From positions 186,001 to 250,000 of the forward strand of contig NZ_JAVAMA010000001.1 in the NCBI RefSeq assembly GCF_030730875.1: a DNA stretch of 64,000 nucleotides. Reading direction: 5' to 3'. The position numbers and the translations under genes are program-made. This document shows positions 33,743-49,585 of this stretch, piece by piece (position 1 is the first letter of the stretch; each line of letters opens with the position of its first letter). The notes under the pieces were generated by a model that was not told where the DNA came from, made no database searches, and was given only the letters and a program-made list of their open reading frames with translations. This DNA is from Sphingomonas sp. DG1-23. Lineage in GTDB: Bacteria > Pseudomonadota > Alphaproteobacteria > Sphingomonadales > Sphingomonadaceae.

Positions 33743-35560
33743 TCAAACCTTCAGGAAGCGCTCCTGCACGACGCGCTCGAGCACCGTCAGCGGCATCGCG
33801 CCTTCGAGCAGCACGTCGTGGAACGCTCGCGGATCGAACTTGTCCCCCTGCGCCGCCCTCACCTTGTCGCGCAGGCGCACCCACAGGGTATGTCCGATCT
33901 TGTAGCTGCATGCCTGGCCCGGCCATACCGTGTAGCGGTCGATCTCGCTTTGGCTGCGGCCGCGGGCGATGCCGGTGGTCGCGATGAAATAATCGGTCGC
34001 CCGTTCGCGCGACCAGCGCTTGTGGTGCAGCCCCGAATCGACCACCAGCCGCGTCGCGCGGAACAATAGCGACTGGAGATAGCCGACCTGCCCGAGCGGG
34101 TCGCCGTCGTACATACCCATCTCGTCGGCCAGTTGCTCCGAATAGAGCGCCCAGCCCTCGGTATAGGCATTGAAGTCGGCCCGGCGCCGGATCAGCGGGA
34201 TGTTCGGCGATTCGAGCGCGAGCGTCACCTGGAGATGGTGCCCCGGCACCGCCTCGTGATGCGTCAGCGTCGCCAGCCCGAATTTGGGGCGATCGAACGT
34301 GTCGCGCAGATTGATGAAGTAGATCGCCGGCCGCGATCCATCGAGCGAGGCGTTCTGATAATAGCCGCCGGGCGCGCCGGCGCGGATCGCCGCGGGCACC
34401 TGCCGCACTTCGACCGGCGCCTTGGGCAACGAGCGGAACTGCTCGCCGAGCCGCTTCTGCATCGCCACGACCTGCGCGCGCAACGCCTCGAGCAATGCCT
34501 CGCGCCCCGGATCGGTATTGGGGAAGAGCTGATCGGGGCGCTTGTTGAGCGCGACCAGCCGCTCGCCGACGCTCCCCTGCCCCATGTCCTGCGCTTTCAG
34601 GATCGCATCGATCCGCGCGCCGATCTCGGCGACCTGCTCCAGTCCGAGCTGGTGGATTTCGGCGCCGGTCAGGCTGGTGGTCGTCGCCGCCTGCGCCGCG
34701 GCGGTGTAGTAGGCGTCGCCCTCGGGCAGCCGCCAGACGCCGGCGTCGTGCACTGCCTTTGCACGCAATTCGGTCACCAGCGCGCGCTGGCGATCGATCG
34801 CCGGGAAGATCCGTTCGGCGACGAGCTTCTCGGCCGCCTTCGCGCGATCCGCCGGCAGCTTCGCCGCCGCGAGCTTGCCCGCCAGCGAAGCGACCATCAC
34901 CGTCTCGCCCGCGGCCTGATCGCGCATCGCGGCGATCTGCCTGAGCGTGGTGTCGAGGATGAAATCGGGCGCGAACACCCCACGTGCGGCATCGTCGCGC
35001 TGGCGGGCGGTGTCACTGTCGATCGTCCGCGGGAACGCCTCCAGCCGAGCGAGATAGGCGTCGGCATCGGCGGCATTTCCCACCCGATGCTGCGAATCGA
35101 GAAAGTCGGGCACGTCGCGATAGGCGCCGCCGAGCTGGCTCAGCACATAAGGCGCGAAGCCGTCGCTGTTTGATCCGTAAGGAAAGCGCGCCGCGGCGGA
35201 GATGCTGCGCTCGAGCTGATAGGCGACGACTTCCTGATCGAGCCGCGCCGACGACGACAAGGAAGCCGGGCGAATGGCGCGCAACTCGGCGAGCTCGCGC
35301 TTCGACCGCGCCAGGGCCTTCGCCACGCCCGCTGCCGAATTGTCGCTGAGCTTGGCGCGCAGCCCGGCGCGCGCGCCGGTGTCGAGGCCGAGCTGGGTCG
35401 CTGCCTCGGGAGCGTCGTTCAGCCGATCGTAGAAGAAGCGGTCGAGCAACGACGAGAGCTTCTTGTCAGCGGTTGCCTGGCTGCGCGGCGTGGCGGCGGC
35501 AGGCCATGCGGCGGCGAGGGAGAATGCGCTGACGCCGCCCAGGAATTCACGACGATCCAC
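33743..35560 (-). CDS. DUF885-family protein, exported
   Basis: A 605-residue DUF885 protein, a family related to M32/gluzincin-type peptidases. The diagnostic zinc-binding helix is visible as TLTHHEAVPGHHLQ (HExxGH), with YTEGWALYSEQLADEMG downstream carrying the third ligand Glu. The N-terminus DRREFLGGVSAFSLAAAWPA is a Tat-like signal. The GTG at 35560 with GGGAGAG upstream is preferred; a further in-frame start (35581) would read into the repeat element upstream. Members are probably extracytoplasmic peptidases. It follows the TolB/amidohydrolase gene at about 100 bp, separated by a repeat. Confidence 0.88.
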   Translation of the reverse strand: MDRREFLGGVSAFSLAAAWPAAATPRSQATADKKLSSLLDRFFYDRLNDAPEAATQLGLDTGARAGLRAKLSDNSAAGVAKALARSKRELAELRAIRPASLSSSARLDQEVVAYQLERSISAAARFPYGSNSDGFAPYVLSQLGGAYRDVPDFLDSQHRVGNAADADAYLARLEAFPRTIDSDTARQRDDAARGVFAPDFILDTTLRQIAAMRDQAAGETVMVASLAGKLAAAKLPADRAKAAEKLVAERIFPAIDRQRALVTELRAKAVHDAGVWRLPEGDAYYTAAAQAATTTSLTGAEIHQLGLEQVAEIGARIDAILKAQDMGQGSVGERLVALNKRPDQLFPNTDPGREALLEALRAQVVAMQKRLGEQFRSLPKAPVEVRQVPAAIRAGAPGGYYQNASLDGSRPAIYFINLRDTFDRPKFGLATLTHHEAVPGHHLQVTLALESPNIPLIRRRADFNAYTEGWALYSEQLADEMGMYDGDPLGQVGYLQSLLFRATRLVVDSGLHHKRWSRERATDYFIATTGIARGRSQSEIDRYTVWPGQACSYKIGHTLWVRLRDKVRAAQGDKFDPRAFHDVLLEGAMPLTVLERVVQERFLKV

Positions 35561-35575
35561 TTTACTCTCCCGCTT

Positions 35576-35652
35576 CGTCATCCCGGCGAAGGCCGGGATT
35601 TCCTGCCGCATCGCGCCTCCGCCCGTCATCCCGGCTTTCGCCGGGACGACGG
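35576..35652. repeat. Tandem REP-like hairpins (CGTCATCCCGGC unit)
   Basis: Two copies of CGTCATCCCGGC, at 35576 and near 35624, each followed by its own inverted arm (GGCCGGG; GCCGGGACGACGG). They fall between the amidohydrolase stop and the DUF885 start. The unit matches the CGTCATCCCGG arms of the element at 56921-57089. Confidence 0.7.
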
Positions 35653-35661
35653 GCGATGACC

Positions 35662-39024
<3,363 letters not shown>

Positions 39025-39102
39025 GAATTCCCCTTTTCTCGACCGGCAATCCCTATCGCCGGTCGAGAAGGGAATCCATCAGATTAGAAGCGTTTCCGCC
39101 GA

Positions 39103-39294
39103 TCAGCGGCGGGCGCCGCGCACCGCGTTCAGCACCGCCATCGCCGCGATCCCGAGAAACGCCGCGCTGGTCCACGGCCGCGCCCTGGCGAAGCTCTTCG
39201 CTTTTTCGGTGATCGGCGCACTTCCGGAGAAATGGGTCCGGAAATCGTCGGTGAGCGCCGTCTTGCCATTCGAAACCGTCGCGGCGTCTGCCAT
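39103..39294 (-). CDS. Small membrane-anchored protein (DUF883/ElaB-like tail)
   Basis: A 63-residue protein: a short polar N-terminus, then KAKSFARARPWTSAAFLGIAA with one hydrophobic helix and an RR terminus. The ARARPW-helix-ARR layout resembles the C-terminal membrane anchor of DUF883/ElaB/YqjD ribosome-associated proteins, though the length is reduced. GGAGAGAC is the Shine-Dalgarno before the ATG at 39294. Its role is unknown. Confidence 0.6.
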   Translation of the reverse strand: MADAATVSNGKTALTDDFRTHFSGSAPITEKAKSFARARPWTSAAFLGIAAMAVLNAVRGARR

Positions 39295-39391
39295 GTCTCT
39301 CTCCATCGGTCAGCGCGGAATGCGCCATTCGGGAGCGTCAACGCGCCTGCGGCAGAGGGTGTCCCCCCATCGATCGAAAAGTCCGCCCGTT

Positions 39392-40708
39392 TCAGGCGAC
39401 CCAGCCCGCCAGATCCTCCTGCTGGCCGATCAATGCGAGCCCATGCGCGATCGAGGTCAGTTCGCCGCCGCTCGCGATCCGATCCGCGCCGAAACGCCGC
39501 TCGAACAATGTCCGGATCGCCGGGATCAGCGACGAACCGCCGGTGAGGAACACCCGGTCGATCTTCTCGGGCGGCGTGGCGGCGCGGGCAAAGGCCGCGT
39601 CCATCGCGGCTTCGATGCGGACCAGATCCTCGCCGATCCACTGCTCGAAATCCGCACGGCGCACATCGGCCGCGATCGACACGCCGTCGCCCTCGAAGGC
39701 GAATTCGGCATGGCTCTCGCTCGACAATGCCCGCTTGAGCCGCCCCACCGCATCGTACAGCGGAAAGCCCTGTTCGTGCTCGATCAGCGCTATCATCCGG
39801 CCGATCGGCTCGGGATCGACGGCGTCCCGCTGGAGGCGCTGCAATTCGTCCAGCGTCCGGCGGTTGCGCATCAGCGCGAGCCGCGACCAATCCGCGAACT
39901 CGGCGAAATAGCCGCCGGGGATCGGCAGCAATTTGCCGAACGAGCGATATTCGCCACCCTTGCCGAGCAGAGGCAGCACCAGCCGGTCGACGATGCGCTG
40001 GTCGAACCGATCGCCGGCGATGCCCACACCGGTCGAGCCCAGCGGCACGCAGCGCCGCGCCGCGCCCGGCTCGGCGACCTGCACGATCGAGAAATCGGTG
40101 GTGCCGCCGCCGAAATCGGCGACCAGCACCGTCGCGGGCTCGGTCAGCCGCGCGGCATAGCTATAGGCGGCCCCCAGCGGCTCGTAGACATAATGCACTT
40201 CGGTGCCGAAGCCATGGAGCATCGCGTCATAGCGTTGCCGCGCCAGCGCGGGGTCGGGCCGCGCCCCGGCATATTCGACCGGGCGCCCGACGATCACCCG
40301 GCGCGGGCGCTGGTCGAGCTGCCCGCCGGCATGCGCCACCAATTTCTGGAGGAAGCGCTGGCCGAGATCCTCGAAGCGCAGCGGCTTGCCGAAGATCTGC
40401 GCGCGCTCGAACAACGGGCTCGCGGCGACGGTCTTGAACGACTGGACGAAGCGGCTGTCGAGCGGCGACTGGAGGAACTCGGCGATCGCCCACGGCCCCG
40501 CCTCGTGCACAATGCCATTCCAGCCACGCTCTTCCTCCCAGAAGCACAAGGCCGTGCGGAACACCGATCCCGCCGCCGCCGCGCCGGCAAACTCCACCAG
40601 CCGCGATTCGCCGTCGCCCGAACCGAGTGCGACGACGGTGTTGGTGGTGCCGAAATCGAGCCCGAGCGCATCGGGGCCAGCGAGGCTGTGCACGTGCTTC
40701 TCCTGCAT
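39392..40708 (-). CDS. Hsp70-family protein, YegD-like
   Basis: A 438-residue actin-like ATPase without the substrate-binding domain of DnaK. The phosphate-1 loop (GLDFGTTNTVVAL), phosphate-2 (VADFGGGTTDFSIV) and adenosine motif (VFLTGGSSLIPAI) are clear. The length and the internal sequence (VGRPVEYAGA) match E. coli YegD-type proteins, whose function is poorly known. It stands alone, downstream of and co-directional with the Lrp-type regulator. Confidence 0.9.
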   Translation of the reverse strand: MQEKHVHSLAGPDALGLDFGTTNTVVALGSGDGESRLVEFAGAAAAGSVFRTALCFWEEERGWNGIVHEAGPWAIAEFLQSPLDSRFVQSFKTVAASPLFERAQIFGKPLRFEDLGQRFLQKLVAHAGGQLDQRPRRVIVGRPVEYAGARPDPALARQRYDAMLHGFGTEVHYVYEPLGAAYSYAARLTEPATVLVADFGGGTTDFSIVQVAEPGAARRCVPLGSTGVGIAGDRFDQRIVDRLVLPLLGKGGEYRSFGKLLPIPGGYFAEFADWSRLALMRNRRTLDELQRLQRDAVDPEPIGRMIALIEHEQGFPLYDAVGRLKRALSSESHAEFAFEGDGVSIAADVRRADFEQWIGEDLVRIEAAMDAAFARAATPPEKIDRVFLTGGSSLIPAIRTLFERRFGADRIASGGELTSIAHGLALIGQQEDLAGWVA

Positions 40709-40796
40709 GGTTTCGGAACTTGCAGGACGGCCTGCGCGGGCCGCCGCCTATGGCAATGCCGGCACGACAGGGCAAGGACGAACGGCGCACGGCGCC

Positions 40797-41237
40797 TCAG
40801 CGCTGCAGCTTGGTCGCCAGAATGACCGAGGAGGTCGTGCGCTCGACGCCTTCCAGCGCGCCGATCGCATCGAGCAGATCGTTGAGCCGATTGACGTGCG
40901 GCGCCTCGACCACCGCGATCAGATCATATTCGCCCGAGATCGCGTAGAGGCCGGCGACTTCGGGCATCGTCATCAATTGGTCCTGCGTCGCGCTCGTCGC
41001 CTTGGGGTAGAGCTTGATCATCACGTGCGCGCGGATCTGGCGGCGGTCATATTCCTCGCCCAGCCGGACGGTGTAGCCGACGATCGTCTCCTGCCGCTCG
41101 AGCCGCTCGATGCTGCTATAGACGCTGGTCCGCGACACGCCGAGCGCCGCGGCCAGCTCGGAGACGTTGCGCCGGGAATCCGCCCGCAGCAGCGCGAGCA
41201 GCTGCAGGTCGAGCTCTTCCGGCGCGCGGTGAGTCAC
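40797..41237 (-). CDS. Lrp/AsnC-family transcriptional regulator
   Basis: A 146-residue regulator: a winged HTH at the N-terminus (LDLQLLALLRADSRRNVSEL; LGVSRTSVYSSIERLE) and a RAM domain binding small effectors (YAISGEYDLIAVVEA; VERTTSSVIL). GTG start overlapping the S51 stop as GTGA, so it is translationally coupled to the peptidase gene. It likely senses an amino acid or dipeptide and may control both its own operon and the divergent TonB receptor. Confidence 0.92.
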   Translation of the reverse strand: MTHRAPEELDLQLLALLRADSRRNVSELAAALGVSRTSVYSSIERLERQETIVGYTVRLGEEYDRRQIRAHVMIKLYPKATSATQDQLMTMPEVAGLYAISGEYDLIAVVEAPHVNRLNDLLDAIGALEGVERTTSSVILATKLQR

Positions 41238-42259
41238 TGCACCGCCGCTTTGGGCGGCACGACGGGCGCACCCAGCAATTGGCCCTTCTCCACCCGCGCG
41301 ACCCACGAAAACGCGGCATTCCCGACGCGCAGCCGATCGAGGTCGAAACGGCTCGTCGTGCCGATGCCGGTGACCCGGATCGCGCGCCAGTCCAGCGCCG
41401 CGCCCGGCCTCAGCTTCGGCTTCCCGCTCGGCTCGACCAGCCACGCAAAGCCGCCATTGCGGGTATGGAGCCTCGCGGTGCCATCGGCCTCGACGCAGAG
41501 CGCGCTCTCCTCGTCGACGCCGATGCCCACCGCACGCGAATCGCGCTGCCGCGCCGCCGCGACGAACGCGATCAGCCGCCCGAGCCGGTCGCGCGCGGCG
41601 AAGTGCGTGTCGGTGACGACATGCGCGAGCCGCGGCATGTGGAGGAAATCCGTGACGAGAGTCACCGCCGGACCCGCGGGATCGGCGAGCGCGGTCGGCG
41701 AGTCCACGCTGCCGCCGTCCATCGCGCCATACGCGGTGCCGCCGAGGATCGCGAGCCCGGCGCTGGTGCCGGCGATCGGCCGTCCCTTGCGGACATGCGC
41801 GTTCAGCAGCTCCGCCACCGGCGTGTCCTTCCAGAACCGGACGTAATTGGCTTGGTCGCCGCCCGCGAGGAAGATGCCGTCGGCCTTGCGCAAGATGTCG
41901 AGCACGCGCGGGTCGCTGGCGGCGGCGCGGTCGCTGAACACGATCGTCTGGACCGAGAGCACCCCGCCGATATCGCGATAGATCTCCTCGCCGGCGTCCC
42001 CCGCGCCCGAGGCGCGCAGCACGACGAGATGGCCGTGCCCGGCCCGCGCGGTGAACCAGCGAAAGGCGTCGCGCGGCCATTCGCCGCCGCCCATCAGCAT
42101 CATTGCCTGCCGCGTCGGCGCGGGCGTCGGCGCGGCGACGTCGCCGATCTCGTAATAGGCATAAGCGGGCGGATTCTGGGCGGGGGCGGCAGCCGCCCAA
42201 GACCAGGCGAAGATCGCGACCACCAGCCCCCATAGTGTCTTCACGGCCACCATCTCCAT
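41234..42259 (-). CDS. Cyanophycinase-like S51-family peptidase, exported
   Basis: A 341-residue secreted hydrolase. After a signal peptide (about residues 1-27) come MMLMGGGEW, the GIFLAGGDQANY motif and the nucleophile elbow AGTSAGLAIL (Ser166), matching S51 cyanophycinases and PepE dipeptidases. Cyanophycinase hydrolyses beta-Asp-Arg backbones; the true substrate here is not visible. The start is uncertain by a few codons because GTG (MKTLW) also has GGAG upstream. The gene is first in a two-gene operon with the Lrp regulator, and is divergent from a TonB receptor and M20 peptidase. Confidence 0.85.
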   Translation of the reverse strand: MEMVAVKTLWGLVVAIFAWSWAAAAPAQNPPAYAYYEIGDVAAPTPAPTRQAMMLMGGGEWPRDAFRWFTARAGHGHLVVLRASGAGDAGEEIYRDIGGVLSVQTIVFSDRAAASDPRVLDILRKADGIFLAGGDQANYVRFWKDTPVAELLNAHVRKGRPIAGTSAGLAILGGTAYGAMDGGSVDSPTALADPAGPAVTLVTDFLHMPRLAHVVTDTHFAARDRLGRLIAFVAAARQRDSRAVGIGVDEESALCVEADGTARLHTRNGGFAWLVEPSGKPKLRPGAALDWRAIRVTGIGTTSRFDLDRLRVGNAAFSWVARVEKGQLLGAPVVPPKAAVQ

Positions 42260-42286
42260 TCAAATCGTTCGAAACAGGCGCGCATT

Positions 42287-42313
42287 CTGCATTTTTGTTA
42301 TTCCATTTTGCAG
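42287..42313. promoter_or_regulatory. Operator-like CTGCA-N17-TGCAG dyad
   Basis: CTGCA at 42287-42291 and TGCAG at 42309-42313 surround an AT-rich core (ATTTTTGTTATTCCATTT) in the otherwise GC-rich divergent gap. It is 45-70 bp upstream of the receptor start and 28 bp from the S51 start. AT-rich dyads of this size suit the adjacent Lrp-type regulator; inference. Confidence 0.45.
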
Positions 42314-42356
42314 CTCAGCGATATCAATATGTCAACACGACATAAGGGGGACGCAT

Positions 42357-45187
<2,831 letters not shown>

Positions 45188-45188
<1 letters not shown>

Positions 45189-46474
45189 TGCGGATCGGTC
45201 TGGCGGCGGCGCTGCTTCTGGCCACGGCTCCGGCGGCGGCGCAATCGCTGTCGCCGGCCGAGAAAGTCATGGACCGGACGGTCGACGCGCGGTTCGAGGC
45301 TTCGGTGGCGCTGCTCCAGAAGCTGGTCGACCAGAATAGCGGCTCGCTCAACCTCGACGGGGTGACCAAGGTCGGCGCGATGATGCGCGCCGAGCTCGAG
45401 CCGCTCGGCTTTGCGGTCGAATGGAAGCCGATGACCGCGGTCAACCGCGCCGGCCATCTTATCGCGGTCCATCGCGGCCGCGCGGAGGGCAAGCGCATCC
45501 TGCTGATCGGGCATCTCGATACCGTGTTCGAGCCCGCCTCGCCCTTCCAGAAATTCGTCCGCAAGGGCGATTTCGCCGAAGGCCCCGGCGTCGGCGACGA
45601 CAAAGGCGGGATGGTGGTGATCGTCGCGGCGCTGCACGCGATGCAGGCGGCGGGCACGCTCGAGGACGCCAATATCGAGATCGTGCTGACCGGCGACGAA
45701 GAGGATGCCGGCAGCCCGCTGGCCATTTCGCGCGCCGATCTGATCGCCGCGGGCAAGCGCGCCGATATAGCGCTCGATTTCGAGGGACTGGTGACGCAGG
45801 ACGGTCGCGACATGGGCTCGATCGCGCGCCGCTCGGTAATCGACTGGCGAATCACCGCGACCGGCAAGACCGGCCATTCGTCGCTGATCTTCACCCCCGA
45901 ATTCGGCGACGGCGCCGTCACCGAGCTCGCCCGCATCCTCTCGGCGTTCCGCAAAGAGTTGCCCGAGCCGAATCTCACCTTCAACGCCGGGGTGATCGCC
46001 GGCGGCGCGGCGGTGGCGATCGACGAGAGCGGCAATGCGACGGCGACCGGCAAGACCAACATCATTGCCGCCACGGCGGTCGCCACCGGCGATTTCCGCA
46101 CCCTCAGCATCGAGCAGAGCGCACGGGTGCGCGCGAAGATGGAGCGCATCGTCGCTGCCCATGCGCCGGGCACGGACGCGAAGATCGAGTTCGGCGAAGG
46201 CTATCCGGCGATGGCGCCGACCGCAGGCAACAAGGCACTGCTCGCCGCGCTCAACGGGGTGAACCGCGATCTCGGCCTCGCCGAGATGGCGCCGCTCGAT
46301 CCGCTCAAGCGCGGCGCCGGCGACATCTCGTTCGTCGCGGCGGACGTCGACAGCCTCGCCGGGCTCGGCACCTTGAGCAGCGGCGATCACGCTCCCGGCG
46401 AGACGGTCGATCTGCGCAGCATCCGCCGTCAGGCCAAGCGCGCCGCGATCCTGATCTCGCGGCTCGCCCGGTAA
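45188..46474 (+). CDS. M20-family metallopeptidase, exported
   Basis: A 428-residue zinc peptidase. The signal peptide is MRIGLAAALLLATAPAAAQ. Metal ligands and catalytic residues appear in LLIGHLDTVFEP (His, Asp), GPGVGDDKGGM (bridging Asp) and LTGDEEDAGSP (Glu pair). The dimerisation (lid) domain follows. It resembles glutamate carboxypeptidases (CPG2-like). Its ATG overlaps the receptor stop, so import and cleavage are coupled; product amino acids could be sensed by the Lrp-type protein. Confidence 0.92.
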
Positions 46475-46481
46475 TCCCCGC

Positions 46482-49400
46482 TCACAGTCGCGCTGCGTAC
46501 AATGCGTGGTGCGTCAGGATGTAGAGCGTCCGGCGATCGGCGCCGCCAAAGACGAGCTGGAGCGGGCGTTCGGGCACGTCGATCCGTCCGATCGCCTTGC
46601 CGTCGCGCGCGTGGACGAACACCTGGCCGTTGGCGATGTAGACGCGTCCCTGTGCGTCGGTCGCCACGCCCTCGCCGCCTCGCTCGGCAAAGGGCGTCAG
46701 ACCGGTGATCTCGCCGCGCGCGCCGAGCGTGCCGCGATAGGTGCGGTTCTCCGAGCCGTTGGTGACGAACACATGTTCTCCCGGCTTGCCCTGGACGAAA
46801 CCATAGCTGTCGAGCGCGTGCGAGAAGCGCAGCCCGCGATGATCGGGCGGCCCTTGCTGGAATACCCGCCACGCCGGCAGCGCGATGCTGCCGTCGGGCG
46901 AGACATATTCGCGAAGCTGGGGCGTCGCCACGTCGCGCGCGAACATCTCGGCGAGCGTGGTGAACTCCATCGTCTGCGGATCGAGCTGATCCTTGAACTC
47001 GCCATTGTTCCACCAGCCTACCGGCAGCACCAGCGCGGCTCCCGGACGCGCGGCCGTCGGGGTCGGCTGGATCACGGTCAGTTCCGTGTCCGGCGCACCC
47101 GGGCGGAAGCTGTAGACCGTGCCGTTGCGCCCATAGGACGAGAGCACCAGCAGATTGCCCGCGCGATCGACCGCGAGATTGACCGGATCGAGCGCCGCGT
47201 CGCGGATGAGTTCGAGCCGGCCGGCATCGGACCAGCGCCATATCCGCCGGAAGAAGCGATCGACGAAATAGAGCCTTCCCTCGGCATCGACAGCGCCGCC
47301 GCCGATCGAATGGAAGTCGTCGGCGAGCTTCTCGACCTTCGCGCCCTCGAACGTTGCAGGCTTCACGGCCTCGGGTTTGGCAGGCACGTCGAGCACGGCG
47401 AATTCGCGCTCGCGCACGTCGAGCCCGCGCGTGACGTCGCGGATCGCATTCTCGAACGGGAATTTGGTCAGCCGCAGGAAGGTCGCGCAGCCATTCTCGT
47501 CGCAGGTGCCGAGTCCGCTCTCGCCGTTCACGTGCATGTTGCGGAAGCGGATGTCGTGCGAATTGTACAGCGTCACCGCGGCGGGCGCGGCCTTGCGCGT
47601 GCGGGTGACGCGATAGCCGTGGAAATTGGCGACGAGGATATTGCGCGAATCGCGGATCTCGAGCGCCACCGCGTCGCCGCTCTCGCCCGCCTCGCCTTCG
47701 GTCTGGCCGGCGAGCAATTCCCAATTGGCGACGCGGTTGAAGCCGATCTCGGTGCGGACATGATGCTCGACCGATGCCTGAATGATCCGGCCCGGGGTCT
47801 CGGTGTCCGAGATCAGGATGCCGGGATGCGCGAAGGTGCTGGGGCTCCAGATATTGGCGAAGGTGCCGCCACCGCCCGCGGTGACCCACAGGCTGGCATA
47901 TTGCCCGTCCCAGCGCCGCGCCGCATCGGGATCGGCGGTGGCGTTGTTGTTGTACGGCGTGACGCGGCTGCCGTCGTAGCGATTGGTGCCGTGGCCGCCC
48001 TGGAACTTGACGTCGTTGACCATCGAATTCGCGCCCGCCCTCCACAGCAAGGCGGTCGCGCGCGGATTGGCGCCCTGGGTGTCGAGGCCGAGCCCCGCGA
48101 CGATCGCGTCGCCGCCGCGCGCGCTTTCGATCAATGCCCTGGGCGCGCCGATCCCCTGATAGCCCGGGGTCCCGTCGGGCAGCACGATCTGGGTGAGGCT
48201 GGGATGCAGCCCGAGCAGCACCGTGTCGGGGCGCAGCCGCAGCGTGTCGCTGACCCGGTAGAAGCCCGCTGGCAGATAGACGATGCGGTGGCTGTCGATC
48301 GCCTTCTGGAGCGCGGCGGTATCGTCGGTCCTGTCGTCGCCCTTCGCGCCCATGGTCCGGACGCTGACCCATTCCGAAACCGGCGGCAGCGCGCGGATCG
48401 CCGGCGCGGGCCGGGCCGGCAGCGCCGCGATGCGCCCGGCCGCCATTTCGGTCTTGAACACTCCCATCCGCCCGAGCCCGGGGAGCGTCAGCCCATGCGT
48501 GAACGACGCCACCTTGTACGCCGGGCCGACGCCCTTCACCGCCTTGCCGCTGTCGCGGAACCGCGCGAACACCGGCGTGTTCGCGGCGACCACATCCTGG
48601 AAGCCGATCTGCGTGTAGACATTGTCCTCGTTGGAGATCACGACCGCCGCTTTCGAGACATTCTCGAAGCGGACATCCTGCCCCCACAGCCAGTCGCCAT
48701 AGCCGCGGTCGATCTCGATCCCGACGGGCACGTTGCGGAACGCGACGTTGACCAGGGTCAGCCCCGCTTCGTGCTCGCGGATCGCCGCGTCGCTTTGCCC
48801 CTCGAACGTCGAATCGACCAGAGCGAACGGCCAGGCCGGCGAGGTCTTCTCGGCGAGGATCCCGTAGCGGCCGCCGCGAAAATGCAAATCCTCGGCATGG
48901 TTGGCGACGTGATAGAGGCCCGCCAGCCCCGAGCCGATGTCGAAATCGGCATGGCTGACGAAGCTGTGCTGGGCGGCGTGGAAACGGATCGCAGTGGCGG
49001 CCGGATTGCCGCCGAGGATGCGGAAGTCCACATTGCCGAGCGCCGAATAGAAGGTCCCCGAATTGGCGTCGGGCACCTCCTTGTTGAACGGGACGCTTCC
49101 CGGCGGCGGGAACGCCACTGCACGCGGCGCGGGACCGGTGCCCGGCCGCGCGCCGGCGAAGATCAGCATATGCGCGACGCCGCGCTGGAACCCCGGCGTA
49201 TTGGCGCCGAGCAGGATCACCGGACGCTTCGCACCCACCCCGAAGATGCGCACCCCGGGCCAGAGATAGATCGTACGGGTGATCCGGTACGTGCCCTGCG
49301 GCAGGAAGACGATGCCGCCGCCTTTATCGGCTGCCTTGTCGATCGCCGCCTGGAGCGCGGCGCTGTCGTCCGCGCGGCCATTGCCGACTCCCGCCACCCG

Positions 49401-49514
49401 CACCGCGGCCGGCTCGTCGGGCGCGCTGGCATAGACCGATTGCGACGCCGCCGCCGGCACCGCGAACAGCAGCGACAGGGCTGCGCAGAGCTCGACCAGT
49501 CTCCGGTACATCAT
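46482..49514 (-). CDS. GH55-like double beta-helix protein with C-terminal SMP-30-like propeller
   Basis: A 1010-residue secreted protein with signal peptide ending near AASQS. Two pectate-lyase-3-like beta-helix openings are visible: GNGRADDSAALQAAIDKAAD with FLPQGTYRI (about residues 43-80) and KGDDRTDDTAALQKAID with YLPAGFYRV (about 389-425). This duplication is typical of GH55 beta-1,3-glucanases. From about residue 715 a gluconolactonase/SMP-30-like propeller follows (GGAVDAEGRLYFVD; NLLVLSSYGRNGTVY; GRIDVPERPLQLVFGG). Start at 49514 follows GGAG at 5 nt. It is preceded by a TonB receptor whose own terminator lies in the gap, so it is partly attenuated. A close paralog lies at 52698. Confidence 0.85.
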   Translation of the reverse strand: MMYRRLVELCAALSLLFAVPAAASQSVYASAPDEPAAVRVAGVGNGRADDSAALQAAIDKAADKGGGIVFLPQGTYRITRTIYLWPGVRIFGVGAKRPVILLGANTPGFQRGVAHMLIFAGARPGTGPAPRAVAFPPPGSVPFNKEVPDANSGTFYSALGNVDFRILGGNPAATAIRFHAAQHSFVSHADFDIGSGLAGLYHVANHAEDLHFRGGRYGILAEKTSPAWPFALVDSTFEGQSDAAIREHEAGLTLVNVAFRNVPVGIEIDRGYGDWLWGQDVRFENVSKAAVVISNEDNVYTQIGFQDVVAANTPVFARFRDSGKAVKGVGPAYKVASFTHGLTLPGLGRMGVFKTEMAAGRIAALPARPAPAIRALPPVSEWVSVRTMGAKGDDRTDDTAALQKAIDSHRIVYLPAGFYRVSDTLRLRPDTVLLGLHPSLTQIVLPDGTPGYQGIGAPRALIESARGGDAIVAGLGLDTQGANPRATALLWRAGANSMVNDVKFQGGHGTNRYDGSRVTPYNNNATADPDAARRWDGQYASLWVTAGGGGTFANIWSPSTFAHPGILISDTETPGRIIQASVEHHVRTEIGFNRVANWELLAGQTEGEAGESGDAVALEIRDSRNILVANFHGYRVTRTRKAAPAAVTLYNSHDIRFRNMHVNGESGLGTCDENGCATFLRLTKFPFENAIRDVTRGLDVREREFAVLDVPAKPEAVKPATFEGAKVEKLADDFHSIGGGAVDAEGRLYFVDRFFRRIWRWSDAGRLELIRDAALDPVNLAVDRAGNLLVLSSYGRNGTVYSFRPGAPDTELTVIQPTPTAARPGAALVLPVGWWNNGEFKDQLDPQTMEFTTLAEMFARDVATPQLREYVSPDGSIALPAWRVFQQGPPDHRGLRFSHALDSYGFVQGKPGEHVFVTNGSENRTYRGTLGARGEITGLTPFAERGGEGVATDAQGRVYIANGQVFVHARDGKAIGRIDVPERPLQLVFGGADRRTLYILTHHALYAARL

Positions 49515-49529
49515 CCGTACTCCGACACG

Positions 49530-49559
49530 AAAAAAATGTCCCGGCCGCGTGGCCGGGAC
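49530..49559 (-). terminator. Rho-independent terminator after the TonB receptor
   Basis: On the minus strand GTCCCGGCC-ACGC-GGCCGGGAC forms a 9-bp GC stem followed by A and then seven T residues (A-run 49530-49536 on the plus strand). It lies between the receptor stop (49586) and the start of the beta-helix gene (49514), so read-through is needed to co-express the two. Confidence 0.85.
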
Positions 49560-49585
49560 GAGTTCCCACGGGAGGTGGGTTGCGA

